Positions 40,359 to 50,262 of a stretch of 64,000 nucleotides of DNA are shown one piece after another. Under the pieces are notes generated by a model. That model saw nothing but the letters and a program-made list of their open reading frames with translations. It searched no databases and was not told the DNA's origin. The translations under genes and the position numbers were made by a program. The first letter of the stretch is position 1. Every line of letters starts with the position of its first letter. The DNA is from Eggerthella lenta DSM 2243 (GTDB lineage: Bacteria; Actinomycetota; Coriobacteriia; Coriobacteriales; Eggerthellaceae): NCBI RefSeq assembly GCF_000024265.1, contig NC_013204.1:434001-498000 (forward strand), written 5' to 3'.

Positions 40359-42642
40359 GATGAAGCGCCTGGAAGAGGTTGCCTGCGTATTCGATGATCG
40401 GTGCGCGCCCGTGCGAGGGGCGCAGCGGTTGCTGCGGAAGGGGCCGTACCGGCTTTATGTCGAGACGGGTTTCATCCCCTTCGACGATTATGCTTTCGAT
40501 GGACGGTTCCTCTTGCTGGGATCAGTGTGCAACGTGGAGGCTCCCAGCGGGTGTTTGCAGGTGACGGAAGCACGTGGAAAGTTTTCGGCGACCGATTTGT
40601 ACCATGTGGTTGCATGCGACGACGATGCCGACACGGTTTATCTGCGTCACGTCCTATCGCGCATCCCAGCTGCCAAGCATGCGGACATGAGTGGGCATAC
40701 CGTGCGGCTCACGGAGAGCAGTCTGCGACATATTTCCGTGCCGTGGCCTGATGCGGACGTTCGTCGCGCCGTGGCGCGGTATCTGGACGAGTGCGAATCG
40801 CGCTGCCGTGACCTTGCGGCACGTAATCGAAGCTTGTTCGAGGAGGGGGTCGAAGCTTATCGTGAAGCCGCGAGACGCTCTTCGAAGACGATGAAGCTGG
40901 GGAACGCGTGCGCTATGCGCGAGGGCTCGTTCCTTCCGGCTGAAAAGCGCAGTGCGAAGGGCGCGCTCCCGGCCGTCTCTTCGCAGGGCGTTATGGCGTA
41001 CACCGACGAGGAGGGCGTACGAGAGCAGTGCGTAGTCGTAGGGCAGGCGGGGCAATACCTTGTGGCCCGCATGATGCCTGAAGGCGCGTATCCTTTGGTC
41101 GACACGATTGCCTTGACGACGGATGCGTCTGACCCTTTGACGGTGGATGCGCTCGTGTTCGCGCTCGCCTCGCTCGGTATTCGCCCGCGTCTTCGCGTTG
41201 TCGATCGTGCGGTGGAGGCGCTGGCGCTTCCGCTCGAGGAGCTTGTCGCGTTAGAGATCCCCTTGATCGAGGAGGGCGAGCGGGACGCGCGATATTCCGA
41301 GATGCGGGCGATTCTGGAATCGATCGAAAAAGGAGAGCGCGAGGCGAAAGAGGCGCACGCAGCCGCCAAGGTGCTGGTTGACGGCTTGTTTGCGGGACGC
41401 GAAGAGGCGCTCAAGCGCTTTGTGGAACCCGCGCCGCATGAGGTGCTTGAAGCGCTCGTTCAGGATGTGCGATCGGATCTCGCCCATGTCGAGGGCGTTG
41501 CGGCGTCGGCGTTCGATGCGGCGTGGGAGGTGCTGCCGTTGCTGTTCGTGCGCTTGGTTGACGACGGCGCGGCTTGGGCGCGCGTTATCGCAGCCGAGGA
41601 TACGCCGGCTCAGATCGATGTGGAACTGGAGCGTTTTGCGGCCCAGGACGAGGGGCTGTCGTTCTTGAGCGGTTTCGCCTTGAGCGCATCGTCGTTGGAC
41701 GAGTCTTCGCAACGACGCATGATCGATCGGATAGGCGATCTGCGGCTTGACGGCTATAACGGGGAATTGCTCCGTTGGCTCGCTCTTGGAAACGAACCCG
41801 AGCCGGACGCGCCGTGCCCCGCTGCCGTGAGCGATCTCATGGCGCGTATTGCGCTAGCGTTCAATCCCTCTGCTGCGCAAGCATACGATCCTTGCTTGGG
41901 TGTCGGTGATACGCTGGCGGCGCTTCGGCGTTTTGCCCCGACGATTCGCTGCGGCGGCCAGACCGTCCGTTTCCCCGATGCGCTTGTGGCGAAGCTGGCT
42001 GCGCGCTGCGAAGGGTGGTTCTTCGACGACGGTGCGTTGGCGGTGGGATCCGCGCTGGTCGAAGACGAACTCGCGGGTAAGCTCGCTGATGTGATCGTGT
42101 CGGTGCTGCCTCCCAATCAGGGAGAATGGACCGACCATGCACCCGATCCCAGCGACACGCGTTGGGCGTTCGGCGTTCCTCCGCGGAATAAGGCGAACCT
42201 TGCGTGGGTGCAGCAGGCGTTTGCCCATCGAGCACCGGGCGGCATCGCGGTTCTGGCGGCCAGTAATGCCGTGCTGCACGAATCGCGAGGCTGCGAGCCT
42301 GGAGTACGTGCCGCCCTGATCGAATCGGGATGCGTTCGTGCAGTCGTTTCACTTCCAGGGGGTCTGTTCAGCGACGGGAGGGTTCCTTTCAGCATCATCG
42401 TTTTGGGCGACAAGCGCTCAGTGCCTTTTGAAACCCTGTTCGTCAATGCCCTGGAATACGGCGTGCCGAACGTGACGAGGGCGGGGCGCGGGCTTCCGAT
42501 GGATGCGCGCGATCGCGTCGTGTCGACGGTGGAGCGGTGGATTGCGACCGGGTCGAGCGTATTCATCCCTGGATTTGCGCGCAGCGTGCCGGAAAGTGAG
42601 ATTGTTGCGCTGGGAGACCTGACGCCTTGGTCGTACGTATAG
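40348..42642 (+). CDS. HsdS-HsdM-like fusion with degenerate methylase motifs
   Basis: 764 residues. Residues 1-390 resemble a type I specificity subunit: two target-recognition-like halves, each followed by a helical spacer (YLDECESRCRDLAARN; MRAILESIEKGEREAKEAH). Residues 400-764 resemble an N6-adenine methylase (DPCLGVG in place of DPxxGxG, then GGIAVLAASNAVL and VSLPGGLFSDGRVPFSIIVLG). The catalytic NPPF motif reads LPPN, so methylation activity is doubtful. No HsdR is near. ATG 40348 overlaps the LuxR stop. It may act as a DNA-binding accessory; function unknown. Confidence 0.7.
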   Translation: MSIKMKRLEEVACVFDDRCAPVRGAQRLLRKGPYRLYVETGFIPFDDYAFDGRFLLLGSVCNVEAPSGCLQVTEARGKFSATDLYHVVACDDDADTVYLRHVLSRIPAAKHADMSGHTVRLTESSLRHISVPWPDADVRRAVARYLDECESRCRDLAARNRSLFEEGVEAYREAARRSSKTMKLGNACAMREGSFLPAEKRSAKGALPAVSSQGVMAYTDEEGVREQCVVVGQAGQYLVARMMPEGAYPLVDTIALTTDASDPLTVDALVFALASLGIRPRLRVVDRAVEALALPLEELVALEIPLIEEGERDARYSEMRAILESIEKGEREAKEAHAAAKVLVDGLFAGREEALKRFVEPAPHEVLEALVQDVRSDLAHVEGVAASAFDAAWEVLPLLFVRLVDDGAAWARVIAAEDTPAQIDVELERFAAQDEGLSFLSGFALSASSLDESSQRRMIDRIGDLRLDGYNGELLRWLALGNEPEPDAPCPAAVSDLMARIALAFNPSAAQAYDPCLGVGDTLAALRRFAPTIRCGGQTVRFPDALVAKLAARCEGWFFDDGALAVGSALVEDELAGKLADVIVSVLPPNQGEWTDHAPDPSDTRWAFGVPPRNKANLAWVQQAFAHRAPGGIAVLAASNAVLHESRGCEPGVRAALIESGCVRAVVSLPGGLFSDGRVPFSIIVLGDKRSVPFETLFVNALEYGVPNVTRAGRGLPMDARDRVVSTVERWIATGSSVFIPGFARSVPESEIVALGDLTPWSYV

Positions 42643-42827
42643 CTACGAAAGAGCTTGGAAGCCGCAGGTTCGAAAACTTCTTGAAACATTTCGCCGTTAG
42701 TTTGATTACGGCGTATTGATCATGCGGTTTGACCTGCGGCCGTGCTATCGTATGCGGGTGGTTCATCCGCGCGCGTCGCGGGAGGCCGCGCACCGCCTTG
42801 AACGCAACGAGTAAGGAGCTCATTCTC

Positions 42828-44918
42828 ATGGCGAAGGTTTCGGAAATCTACGGCTCGATGGTATTCAACGAGCATACGATGCAGGAGCGTCTGCCGTCTG
42901 CCACGTACAAGAGCCTGATCAAAACCATGAAAGAGGGCAAGCCCCTCGAGATCGAGGTAGCGAACGTCGTGGCCCACGCCATGAAGGAATGGGCCATCGA
43001 GAAGGGCGCCACCCACTTCACGCATTGGTTCCAGCCCCTGACCGGCATCACGTCGGAGAAGCACGACAGCTTCCTCGACCCCTGCAGCGACGGCCGAGCC
43101 ATCATGAGCTTCTCCGGAAAAGAGCTGATCCAGGGCGAGCCCGACGCCTCCAGCTTCCCGTCCGGCGGCCTGCGCGCCACGTTCGAGGCCCGCGGCTACA
43201 CCGCTTGGGATCCCACGTCCTACGCGTTCATCAAGGACGAGGTGCTGTGCATCCCGACGGCCTTCTGCTCCTACACCGGCGAGGCCCTCGACAAGAAGAC
43301 GCCGCTTTTGCGCTCGATGAGCGCGGTGGAGGAGCAGGCCAACCGCGTGTTGGCTCTGTTCGGCGAGCCGCGCCAGCGCATCGTGCCCACGCTGGGCGCC
43401 GAGCAGGAATACTTCCTCGTGTCCGAGAAGGCCTATGCCAAGCGCCAGGATCTCATCATGACGGGCCGCACCCTGTTCGGTTACGCCCCCTGCAAGGGCC
43501 AGGAGCTCGACGAGCATTACTTCGGCGCCATCCGCCCCACCGTCAACGAGTTCATGAAGGAACTGGACAACGAGCTGTGGGCGCTCGGCGTGCCGGCTCG
43601 CACGAAGCACAACGAGGTGGCTCCGGCGCAGCACGAGCTGGCTCCCATCTTCACGAACGTGAACCGCGGCGTGGATGAGAACCTTCTCACCATGGAGAAG
43701 ATGCGCCTGCTGGCCAGCCATCACGGCCTCGTGTGCCTGCAACATGAAAAGCCGTTCGAGGGCATCAACGGCTCGGGCAAGCACAACAACTGGTCGCTGT
43801 CTGCCGGCAAGAAGAACCTGTTCGACCCCGGCGAGAGCCCCATGGACAATCTGCGCTTCCTCGTGTTCCTCGCGGGCGTCATCCAGGCGGTAGATGACTA
43901 CCAGGAGCTGCTGCGCATGTCGGTGGCGTCCGCGGGCAACGATCATCGCCTCGGCGCCGACGAGGCGCCGCCGGCCATCATCTCCATCTTTCTGGGCGAC
44001 GAGCTGGACGCCATCGTGGACGCGCTTATCGACGACCACGAGTACACGAACGCCGAGAAAGTCGCCATGGATCTGGGCGTGGCCGTGCTGCCGAACTTCC
44101 TCAAGGACAACACCGACCGCAACCGCACCTCGCCGTTCGCGTTCACCGGCAACAAGTTCGAGTTCCGCATGCCCGGCTCGGGCGTGAACCTGTCGGATTG
44201 CAACATGATCCTGAACACGGCCATGGCGAAGAGCCTCAAGGACTTCGCCGACGCGATGGAGGGCAAGGCCGGCGAGGAATTCGAAGCCGCCGCCATCGAT
44301 TACATCCGCGACGTGCTGACGGCGCACCAGCGCATCATCTTCAACGGCAACGGCTATTCGGAAGAATGGACGCGGGAGGCGGAGCGCCGCGGCCTGGCGA
44401 ACCATCCTACGACGGCCGACGCCCTGCCGTGCTTCGTCGAACCGAAGAGCATCGCGCTGTTCGAGGAGTTCGGCGTGCTCACGGAAACCGAAGTGCGCAG
44501 CCGCTACGAGGTGAAGCTGGAGAAGTACAACAAGCTGCTGAACATCGAGGCGCGCACGATGAAGCGCATGGTGCGCCGCGCCTACCTGCCCGCCATCAAC
44601 AGCTACGCCGCCGAGGTGGCCGGCCACATCAACGCCATCCGGTCGGCTTGCGCCGGTGCCGACACCGACCAGCAGGAAGAGCTGCTGCGCCGTTTGCTGC
44701 TGGGCATCAAGGAGATCGACACGCAGCTGCGCGCCCTGGGCAAGCTGCACCACGAGACGCTGGAGATCGAGAGCGAGCAGGAGAAGGCGAACACCTACGC
44801 GCACGAGGTCATCCCCGTCATGGACAGGCTGCGCGCCGCCGTCGACGGGCTCGAAGTCCTCGTCGATCGCGACCACTGGCCCGTTCCCACGTACAACGAC
44901 ATCCTGTTCTACGTGTAA
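42828..44918 (+). CDS. glnN: Glutamine synthetase, type III
   Basis: A 696-residue enzyme (ATP + glutamate + ammonia to glutamine), the length of GSIII. Visible are [11 protein letters not shown] (metal-binding Glu), [15 protein letters not shown], and [11 protein letters not shown] of the ATP/glutamate site, with the GSIII-specific C-terminal helical region. AAGGAG lies 9 nt before ATG 42828. The 185-nt upstream gap has a possible promoter with TTGACC near 42728. Single-gene unit ended by a 12-bp stem. Confidence 0.95.
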   Translation: MAKVSEIYGSMVFNEHTMQERLPSATYKSLIKTMKEGKPLEIEVANVVAHAMKEWAIEKGATHFTHWFQPLTGITSEKHDSFLDPCSDGRAIMSFSGKELIQGEPDASSFPSGGLRATFEARGYTAWDPTSYAFIKDEVLCIPTAFCSYTGEALDKKTPLLRSMSAVEEQANRVLALFGEPRQRIVPTLGAEQEYFLVSEKAYAKRQDLIMTGRTLFGYAPCKGQELDEHYFGAIRPTVNEFMKELDNELWALGVPARTKHNEVAPAQHELAPIFTNVNRGVDENLLTMEKMRLLASHHGLVCLQHEKPFEGINGSGKHNNWSLSAGKKNLFDPGESPMDNLRFLVFLAGVIQAVDDYQELLRMSVASAGNDHRLGADEAPPAIISIFLGDELDAIVDALIDDHEYTNAEKVAMDLGVAVLPNFLKDNTDRNRTSPFAFTGNKFEFRMPGSGVNLSDCNMILNTAMAKSLKDFADAMEGKAGEEFEAAAIDYIRDVLTAHQRIIFNGNGYSEEWTREAERRGLANHPTTADALPCFVEPKSIALFEEFGVLTETEVRSRYEVKLEKYNKLLNIEARTMKRMVRRAYLPAINSYAAEVAGHINAIRSACAGADTDQQEELLRRLLLGIKEIDTQLRALGKLHHETLEIESEQEKANTYAHEVIPVMDRLRAAVDGLEVLVDRDHWPVPTYNDILFYV

Positions 44919-44931
44919 GCGAAACGCTTCC

Positions 44932-45013
44932 AGCGGCCCCGGCTATGCCGGGGCCGCTTGCACGCTCGCCCGAAAAACACGCTTTCGGGCATGATTCCGT
45001 GTTTTTCGGGCGA
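44932..45013. terminator. Back-to-back hairpins between convergent glnN and efflux genes
   Basis: AGCGGCCCCGGC/GCCGGGGCCGCT (44932-44943/44947-44958) is followed by a perfect 16-bp inverted repeat, TCGCCCGAAAAACACG (44966-44981) with its inverse (44998-45013), loop 16 nt. The second has A5/T5 at the stem ends and can terminate in both directions. Confidence 0.75.
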
Positions 45014-45019
45014 ACATGC

Positions 45020-46297
45020 CTAGCGTTCTTGCGGGGCAAGGTCGCTGTCGGGTGCCGCTGTTGGTTCGTCTCCTGCATCTTTGATGCCTCGGAGCGGTAC
45101 GTTCGAGCGCAGCAGAGCCACCCAGCCGGCGATGGCGACGCCCATCGAACCGACGATGATGACGCCCACGCCTACCACGTAGTTCGGCCACGGCAGTACG
45201 GCGGCAAGCATGCCGACGCAGCCGATGGCGGTGTGCGCGAAGTTGATCAGCGACGATGCGGCTCCGGTATCGCCTTCCTGCTGCGACAGCAGGACGTTGG
45301 TGCTGTACGGCCGAACGGCAGCCTCCGTCAGCGCGAACGCAAGGAACGTGATGCAGAACAGCTGCGGGCTCGCTTGGCCCACGGCCAGCATGGCCGCGCC
45401 GGACGCCAGCGCGATGCCCAGCAGGATGCTGGTGAACCGCCGCGCGGACATGAACCGCGAGGCCGCAAGCCAGATGAACGGCCCCGCAGCCGTCAGCAGC
45501 GCGGCGAACGCGAAGTACATGCTGTACTCCAGCTCGGTCAGCCCGAAGAACGTGATGTACACGTACGAACCGACGGCGATGTACGCCATGAACGGCAGGT
45601 TGTACAGCCCGACGATGCCCAGGAACGCCGAGAACCCCTTGTTGCGCGCCACCGCGCCCAGCTGCTTCACGCTTCCCAGCACGGTGCCCTCGTAGCGTTC
45701 GCTGACGGGAAGCGTCTCGTCGAACAGCAGCGCCAGCCCGGCGCACAGAAGGCCGATGCCCGCCAGTACCCAGAACGTCATGCGCCAGTCGGCGACCTGC
45801 AGGATGAGCGCGCCCGCCACCGGCGCCAGCACGGGCCCTACCACGAACATCACCTGCACGACGGACAGCAGAGCCTCGCGCCGTTCGGGGACGACGGCGT
45901 CCTTCACCACCGCCGTGGACACCGCGCTCACCGCCCCGGCGCCCAAGGCTTGCAGGATGCGCGTGGCGATGAGCATGACGATGTCCACTGACAGCGCGCA
46001 TAAAGCGCTGGCCAGCGCATACGTGAGAATGCCTGCCAGCAGCACGGGTTTGCGTCCGTAGCGGTCGCTTGCGGGCCCGAACGCCAGCAGCCCGACGGCG
46101 AAGAACAGGAAGTAGCCCACCAGCGTGAGGTTCACCATGCTCTCCGACGTGTTGAAATGCTCGGTCATGTGCGGGACGGCCGGCGTGTACATGTCCAGCG
46201 AAAGCGGCGTGACCAGCGACGTGATGACCAGCAGCACGATGAGCCCCAGCGGCCCCAACCGCCGTTGAGGCCGTGCGAGCCACGAGTGTAGTGCCAT
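45020..46297 (-). CDS. Bcr/CflA-type MFS multidrug efflux transporter
   Basis: A 425-residue protein with 12 hydrophobic segments. It has the DHA1/Bcr hallmarks: LSLDMYTPAVPHM in span 1, GPASDRYGRKPVL in loop 2-3 and RILQALGAGAVS in span 4. Probably exports small hydrophobic drugs or peptides. AAGGAG precedes ATG 46297. It lies downstream of the histidine kinase gene on the same strand (71-nt gap) and could be read from the same transcript. Confidence 0.85.
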   Translation of the reverse strand: MALHSWLARPQRRLGPLGLIVLLVITSLVTPLSLDMYTPAVPHMTEHFNTSESMVNLTLVGYFLFFAVGLLAFGPASDRYGRKPVLLAGILTYALASALCALSVDIVMLIATRILQALGAGAVSAVSTAVVKDAVVPERREALLSVVQVMFVVGPVLAPVAGALILQVADWRMTFWVLAGIGLLCAGLALLFDETLPVSERYEGTVLGSVKQLGAVARNKGFSAFLGIVGLYNLPFMAYIAVGSYVYITFFGLTELEYSMYFAFAALLTAAGPFIWLAASRFMSARRFTSILLGIALASGAAMLAVGQASPQLFCITFLAFALTEAAVRPYSTNVLLSQQEGDTGAASSLINFAHTAIGCVGMLAAVLPWPNYVVGVGVIIVGSMGVAIAGWVALLRSNVPLRGIKDAGDEPTAAPDSDLAPQER

Positions 46298-46368
46298 GTG
46301 CGTAGATCTCCTTGCGAAGCAGATGCGTTCAGGTTGAGCTTCCAGTATAGAAGACTTCGCCAGCGTCG

Positions 46369-47667
46369 TCAGGCGGGCAAGGTGGGCAGCGTGAGGGTGA
46401 ACGTGGTGCCGCGCTCGTCGTCGCTGGCGGCAGCGAGGTTGCCGCCGTGCTCCTCGGCGATGGCGTGCGCGATGGCCAGCCCCAGGCCGTAGCCGCTGTC
46501 GTCGCGCGTGCGCGCCTTGTCGGCGCGGTAGAAGCGGTCGAACACGTGGGGGAGATCCTCGGGCGCGATGGCGAAGCCGGTGTTGTGCACCGCCAGCTCG
46601 ATGCGGCGCACGCTTTGGCGCAGCGATACGTTCACGCTGCCGCCGTCGTCGGCGTACTTGCATGCGTTGTCCAGCAGCGTGCCCACCAACTTGCGCAGCC
46701 TCATCGCATTGCCGCGCACCATGACGCTCTCGTCCAGCTGCGATTGCAAATCGACGGCGCGCTCGAACGCCACGGACTCGAACTGCAGCAGCTCGCCTTC
46801 CACCAGGTCGGTGAGGTCGAGCCGCTCCATGGGCGGCGGCGCGGCGCCCTCGTCGACCTGCGCGAGCAGCAACAGGTCGCCTACCAGGCCCTGCATCTGC
46901 TGCGCTTCGTGCTGGGTGCTCTCGATCCACTGGCTCTGGCTGGCGATGCTGCGCTCGGGATGCTCAAGCAGGATGGACGTGTTCGCGAGGATCACGGTGA
47001 GGGGCGTCTTCAAATCGTGCGAAGCGTCGGCTACGAACCGGCGCTGCTGGCGCCATGCGCGATCCACTGGCGCCAGCGCCCACCGCGAGAAGAACATGCT
47101 GATCACGAAGAACGCAGCCAACGCCGCCGCGCCCACGCCCGCCAGTGTGACGGCCAGGGTCTGCCAGCCGCTTGCGGCGCTCATGTCCGCGAACGCGAGG
47201 TACGCGGCGCCTCCCACGGTGCGCTTCTCGTAGAACAGCCCTAGGCCGACCAGGCTGCCGGAGCCGTCGGGCTGATCGGCCAGCGCGGCCGCGGCCTGCG
47301 CCAGCACGTCGTCGGCGATGGACGCCGTAGTGCGCGTTTGAACAGCTGCCAGCGAGCCGTCGGCCTCCACCGAGAACACCGCTACGGGAATGGCGGGATC
47401 CGATCCGCCGCGCTTGCCGCCGATCTCGGGGGGCATTCCGTTTGCACGGGCGGCGTCCGCTGGCACCTGGGCGCCGGGCTGGGTGCCGCTCGACGGGCCG
47501 CCGCCCGCGTCGCCTGCGTGGGCAAGAGCAGCGTCGAGCGTCTCGTGCACGCGCGCGACGCTCTGCTGGTAGTCGATGACGCAGATGGCGGTGAACACCA
47601 CGGCCAACACCACGGCAACGGTGGCCATGTTGAGCGCGATGAACTTGACGCGCAGCTTCTTCAGCAT
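46369..47667 (-). CDS. Membrane sensor histidine kinase
   Basis: A 432-residue kinase with two membrane segments (about 10-32 and 168-192) enclosing a 135-residue external sensor rich in Gly/Pro/Ala. No clear HAMP. Phospho-accepting His217 lies in DASHDLKTPLTVI; the N-box is LLDNACKYADDGG and the G-box GYGLGLAI. Start ATG 47667 overlaps the response-regulator stop by 7 nt. It phosphorylates the partner encoded just upstream. Confidence 0.92.
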   Translation of the reverse strand: MLKKLRVKFIALNMATVAVVLAVVFTAICVIDYQQSVARVHETLDAALAHAGDAGGGPSSGTQPGAQVPADAARANGMPPEIGGKRGGSDPAIPVAVFSVEADGSLAAVQTRTTASIADDVLAQAAAALADQPDGSGSLVGLGLFYEKRTVGGAAYLAFADMSAASGWQTLAVTLAGVGAAALAAFFVISMFFSRWALAPVDRAWRQQRRFVADASHDLKTPLTVILANTSILLEHPERSIASQSQWIESTQHEAQQMQGLVGDLLLLAQVDEGAAPPPMERLDLTDLVEGELLQFESVAFERAVDLQSQLDESVMVRGNAMRLRKLVGTLLDNACKYADDGGSVNVSLRQSVRRIELAVHNTGFAIAPEDLPHVFDRFYRADKARTRDDSGYGLGLAIAHAIAEEHGGNLAAASDDERGTTFTLTLPTLPA

Positions 47668-48374
47668 GGAAGGCCCGCGCTTTCCGAGGCGTCGTCGGGC
47701 GCGGCATCGGCCACGAACCGGTAGCCCGCGCGCCGCAGCGTCTCGATGCGCGCCGTCGATCCCAGGAACTTCATCTTCTTGCGCAGAAACGACACGTAGG
47801 CCTCCACGTTGTTGTCTTCGGCGCTCGACTCCACGCCCCACACCTTCGCGATGAGCATGTCTTTCGACACCACCTGCCCGGCGTTCGCCATGAGCACCTT
47901 GGCCAGCGAGAACTCCTTGTAGCTGAGGTGTATGGACTTCGACCCGCACGCCAGGTCGTAGCTTTCCAGGTTCAGCACGAGGTCGCCGGCGGCCAGCTTC
48001 TCGAACAGCACTTCGCCCTGGCGGCGCGTGAGCGCGCGCAGGTGAGCCAGCAGCTCGGCGGGCGCGAACGGCTTGGTCATGTAGTCGTCGGCGCCGCTGT
48101 CGAGGCCGGTGATCTTGTCGGGCACGGCGTCGCGCGCGGTGAGCAGCAGCACCGGCACGCTGATGCTTTTGCGGCGCAGCTGGGCCACCACGGCGAAGCC
48201 GTCCATCTTCGGCAGCATCACGTCGAGGATGATCACGTCGTAGTCGCCGCATTCGGCGTAGGCGAGGCCGGAGGCGCCGTCGTGCACGACGTCCGTCTGG
48301 TAGCCGTTCTCGGCGAGTATGTGCGCCAGCGCCTGCGCCAGGCGCACGTCGTCTTCAACGATGAGGACTTGCAT
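47661..48374 (-). CDS. OmpR/PhoB-family response regulator
   Basis: A 237-residue regulator: receiver domain (residues 1-120) with acidic pocket Glu7-Asp8-Asp9, phospho-acceptor Asp51 (IILDVMLP) and Lys near 100 (MTKPF), then a winged-helix domain (130-225). ATG 48374 was chosen as the start of MQVLIVED; the frame stays open further upstream. Paired CTGAAA repeats lie 50-66 nt before the start, and matching TTTCAG repeats face the divergent VTC operon, which it probably controls. Confidence 0.92.
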   Translation of the reverse strand: MQVLIVEDDVRLAQALAHILAENGYQTDVVHDGASGLAYAECGDYDVIILDVMLPKMDGFAVVAQLRRKSISVPVLLLTARDAVPDKITGLDSGADDYMTKPFAPAELLAHLRALTRRQGEVLFEKLAAGDLVLNLESYDLACGSKSIHLSYKEFSLAKVLMANAGQVVSKDMLIAKVWGVESSAEDNNVEAYVSFLRKKMKFLGSTARIETLRRAGYRFVADAAPDDASESAGLPC

Positions 48375-48423
48375 GGCGACCTGCTTTCTTTCGCGCGTCC
48401 TAGCTTCCATTGTACCGTCAGAC

Positions 48424-48540
48424 CTGAAAAGCGTCTGAAAGAAACAGGCGAAGGCCCTTTTCGCGAGCGTGTTGCTTCTGCGCGAGCGCTCGGGCGGAGG
48501 CAGGCCCTTTCAGGGAACTTTCAGGCAGCGCGGCTAGGAT
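48424..48540. promoter_or_regulatory. Divergent promoter with two pairs of TTTCAG direct repeats
   Basis: TTTCAG occurs at 48508-48513 and 48519-48524 (11-bp period), ending 10 nt before a -10-like TAGGAT (48535-48540) for the VTC operon. The same pair occurs inverted as CTGAAA at 48424-48429 and 48435-48440, again 11 bp apart, facing the two-component genes. This is the classic OmpR/PhoB tandem-site layout. Confidence 0.7.
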
Positions 48541-48570
48541 GCGGTGTCTGATGGAAAGGACCGGTATCCC

Positions 48571-49515
48571 ATGACAACGTTCACCGACGTATTCGAACGC
48601 AAGGAAGTGAAGTACCGCCTGGACGCGCGCCAGCACCGCGCGATGGCAGCCGCGTTACGCGGTCGCATGGCGCCCGACGCGTTCGGCCGGACGCGCATCG
48701 TCAGCCGCTACTTCGACACGCCCGAGCGCGCGCTCATCGAGCGGTCGTTGGACAAGCCGCTGTACAAGGAGAAGCTGCGCTTGCGCAGCTACGGGTCGCC
48801 GCAGGCTGGCGACCGCGTGTTCGTGGAGATCAAGAAGAAGTACAAGGGCATCGTGTACAAGCGACGGGTGGGCTGCTCGTTGGCTGCGGCCGAAGCCTAC
48901 CTGGGCGGAGAGTCGTACGAGCAGGCCTGCGCGCGATTCCCGCTGCCCGACCCGGCGATGGCCGCCGAGTCGCTGTCGCCGCGCAGCGTGCAGATCGCAC
49001 GCGAGGTCGACGAGTTCATTGCGCGGTACCGGCCTCTGCGGCCTTCGATGCTCATCGAGTGCGAGCGCGTTGCGTACGCGTCGATAGCGACGATCGCCGC
49101 GGCGGCAGGCGGCGGCGCAACCGGCTTGCGCGCGCTGGGCGATGTGCCGGACGACTTGCGCATCACCTTCGATGCCGGCATCGCCTACGGCGATCTGTTC
49201 GCAAGGGATGCCGGTGCTGCATCGCATCCGCTGCTCCCCGACGGCGATGCCGTGATGGAGATCAAGTCGTCCGGCCCGTTTCCGCTGTGGCTCGTTCGCG
49301 CGCTCGATGCGTGCGAGGCCTACCCGACGTCGTTCTCGAAGTACGGGGAAGCGTATCGGGCCTGCATGGCCGCTCATCGCGGTGCGTCGTCGTTTGCGAC
49401 AGCGCGCGCGTCCCAAGCAGCCGCCGAGCAGAAGGCCGAGCGGTTCGCCGCAGCGTTGCGCGGCCGCCGCCCTCGTCGCTTCCGTGCGCCGTCGCACACG
49501 CCTACGCGCTGCTGA
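48571..49515 (+). CDS. VTC-domain (polyphosphate polymerase-like) protein
   Basis: A 314-residue protein with the VTC tunnel-domain pattern: basic strand residues in ERKEVKYRLD, KEKLRLRSYG and VFVEIKKKYKGIVYKRR, Glu in MLIECERVAY and the closing MEIKSSG. In yeast this domain makes polyphosphate; the bacterial role is less certain. The Ala-rich basic C-terminus (about 275-314) is outside the domain. GAAAGGA lies 11 nt before ATG 48571. First gene of the VTC-DUF4956-lipoprotein operon. Confidence 0.85.
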   Translation: MTTFTDVFERKEVKYRLDARQHRAMAAALRGRMAPDAFGRTRIVSRYFDTPERALIERSLDKPLYKEKLRLRSYGSPQAGDRVFVEIKKKYKGIVYKRRVGCSLAAAEAYLGGESYEQACARFPLPDPAMAAESLSPRSVQIAREVDEFIARYRPLRPSMLIECERVAYASIATIAAAAGGGATGLRALGDVPDDLRITFDAGIAYGDLFARDAGAASHPLLPDGDAVMEIKSSGPFPLWLVRALDACEAYPTSFSKYGEAYRACMAAHRGASSFATARASQAAAEQKAERFAAALRGRRPRRFRAPSHTPTRC

Positions 49516-49566
49516 GGTGCCTGGCCGTTCGATAGCCCCTCCCTCTCTACCCGAAAGGAACCAACT

Positions 49567-50262
49567 GTGCTCGATACTGCATTGACCTCGATATTCGGAT
49601 CGACGGAATCGCTCGTTGCGGGCGTGTCCACCGTCGATTTCCTGCTGTGCTGCCTCGCGTCCATCGTGCTGGGCGCGGCGGTGGCGCTCATCTACATGTT
49701 CCGCCACACGTACTCGAAGAACTTCGTGGTGACGCTGGCGCTGCTGCCGCTCATCGTGCAGATGGTGATCACGCTGGTGAACGGCAACCTGGGCGCAGGC
49801 ATCGCGGTGATGGGCGTGTTCAACCTCGTGCGCTTCCGTTCCATCCCCGGCAGCGCGAAGGACATCGGCAGCGTGTTTCTGGCCATGGCCATCGGCCTGG
49901 CCACGGGCATGGGCTTCATCGTGCTGGCCGTGCTGTTCACCATCATCGTGGCTATCGTGAACGTGGGCTACATGCTGTCGCCCTTCGGCAAGCAGAAAGA
50001 GCCGGAGAAGACGCTGAAAATCACCATTCCCGACGACTTGGAGTACGACGGCGTGTTCGACGACGTGCTGAAGCGCTATACCGACGAGCACGAGCTGACG
50101 ATGGTGCAAACCACCAACATGGGAAGCCTGTTTCTACTGGAATATGCGGTGCGGATGAAGCAGCCGGGAACGGAGAAGCGCATGATCGACGAACTGCGCT
50201 GCCGTAACGGCAACTTGAAGATCACCTGCGGGCGCGCTGCTGCGAGTAAGGACGTGTTGTAA
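49567..50262 (+). CDS. DUF4956 membrane protein
   Basis: A 231-residue protein with about four membrane segments (residues 22-140) and a C-terminal cytosolic domain; the VMGVFNLVRFRSIPGSAKDIG segment between spans is typical of DUF4956. Usually found next to VTC-domain genes, as here. It starts with GTG 49567 behind GAAAGGAA. Its TAA overlaps the ATG of the next frame (TAATG). Confidence 0.85.
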   Translation: MLDTALTSIFGSTESLVAGVSTVDFLLCCLASIVLGAAVALIYMFRHTYSKNFVVTLALLPLIVQMVITLVNGNLGAGIAVMGVFNLVRFRSIPGSAKDIGSVFLAMAIGLATGMGFIVLAVLFTIIVAIVNVGYMLSPFGKQKEPEKTLKITIPDDLEYDGVFDDVLKRYTDEHELTMVQTTNMGSLFLLEYAVRMKQPGTEKRMIDELRCRNGNLKITCGRAAASKDVL

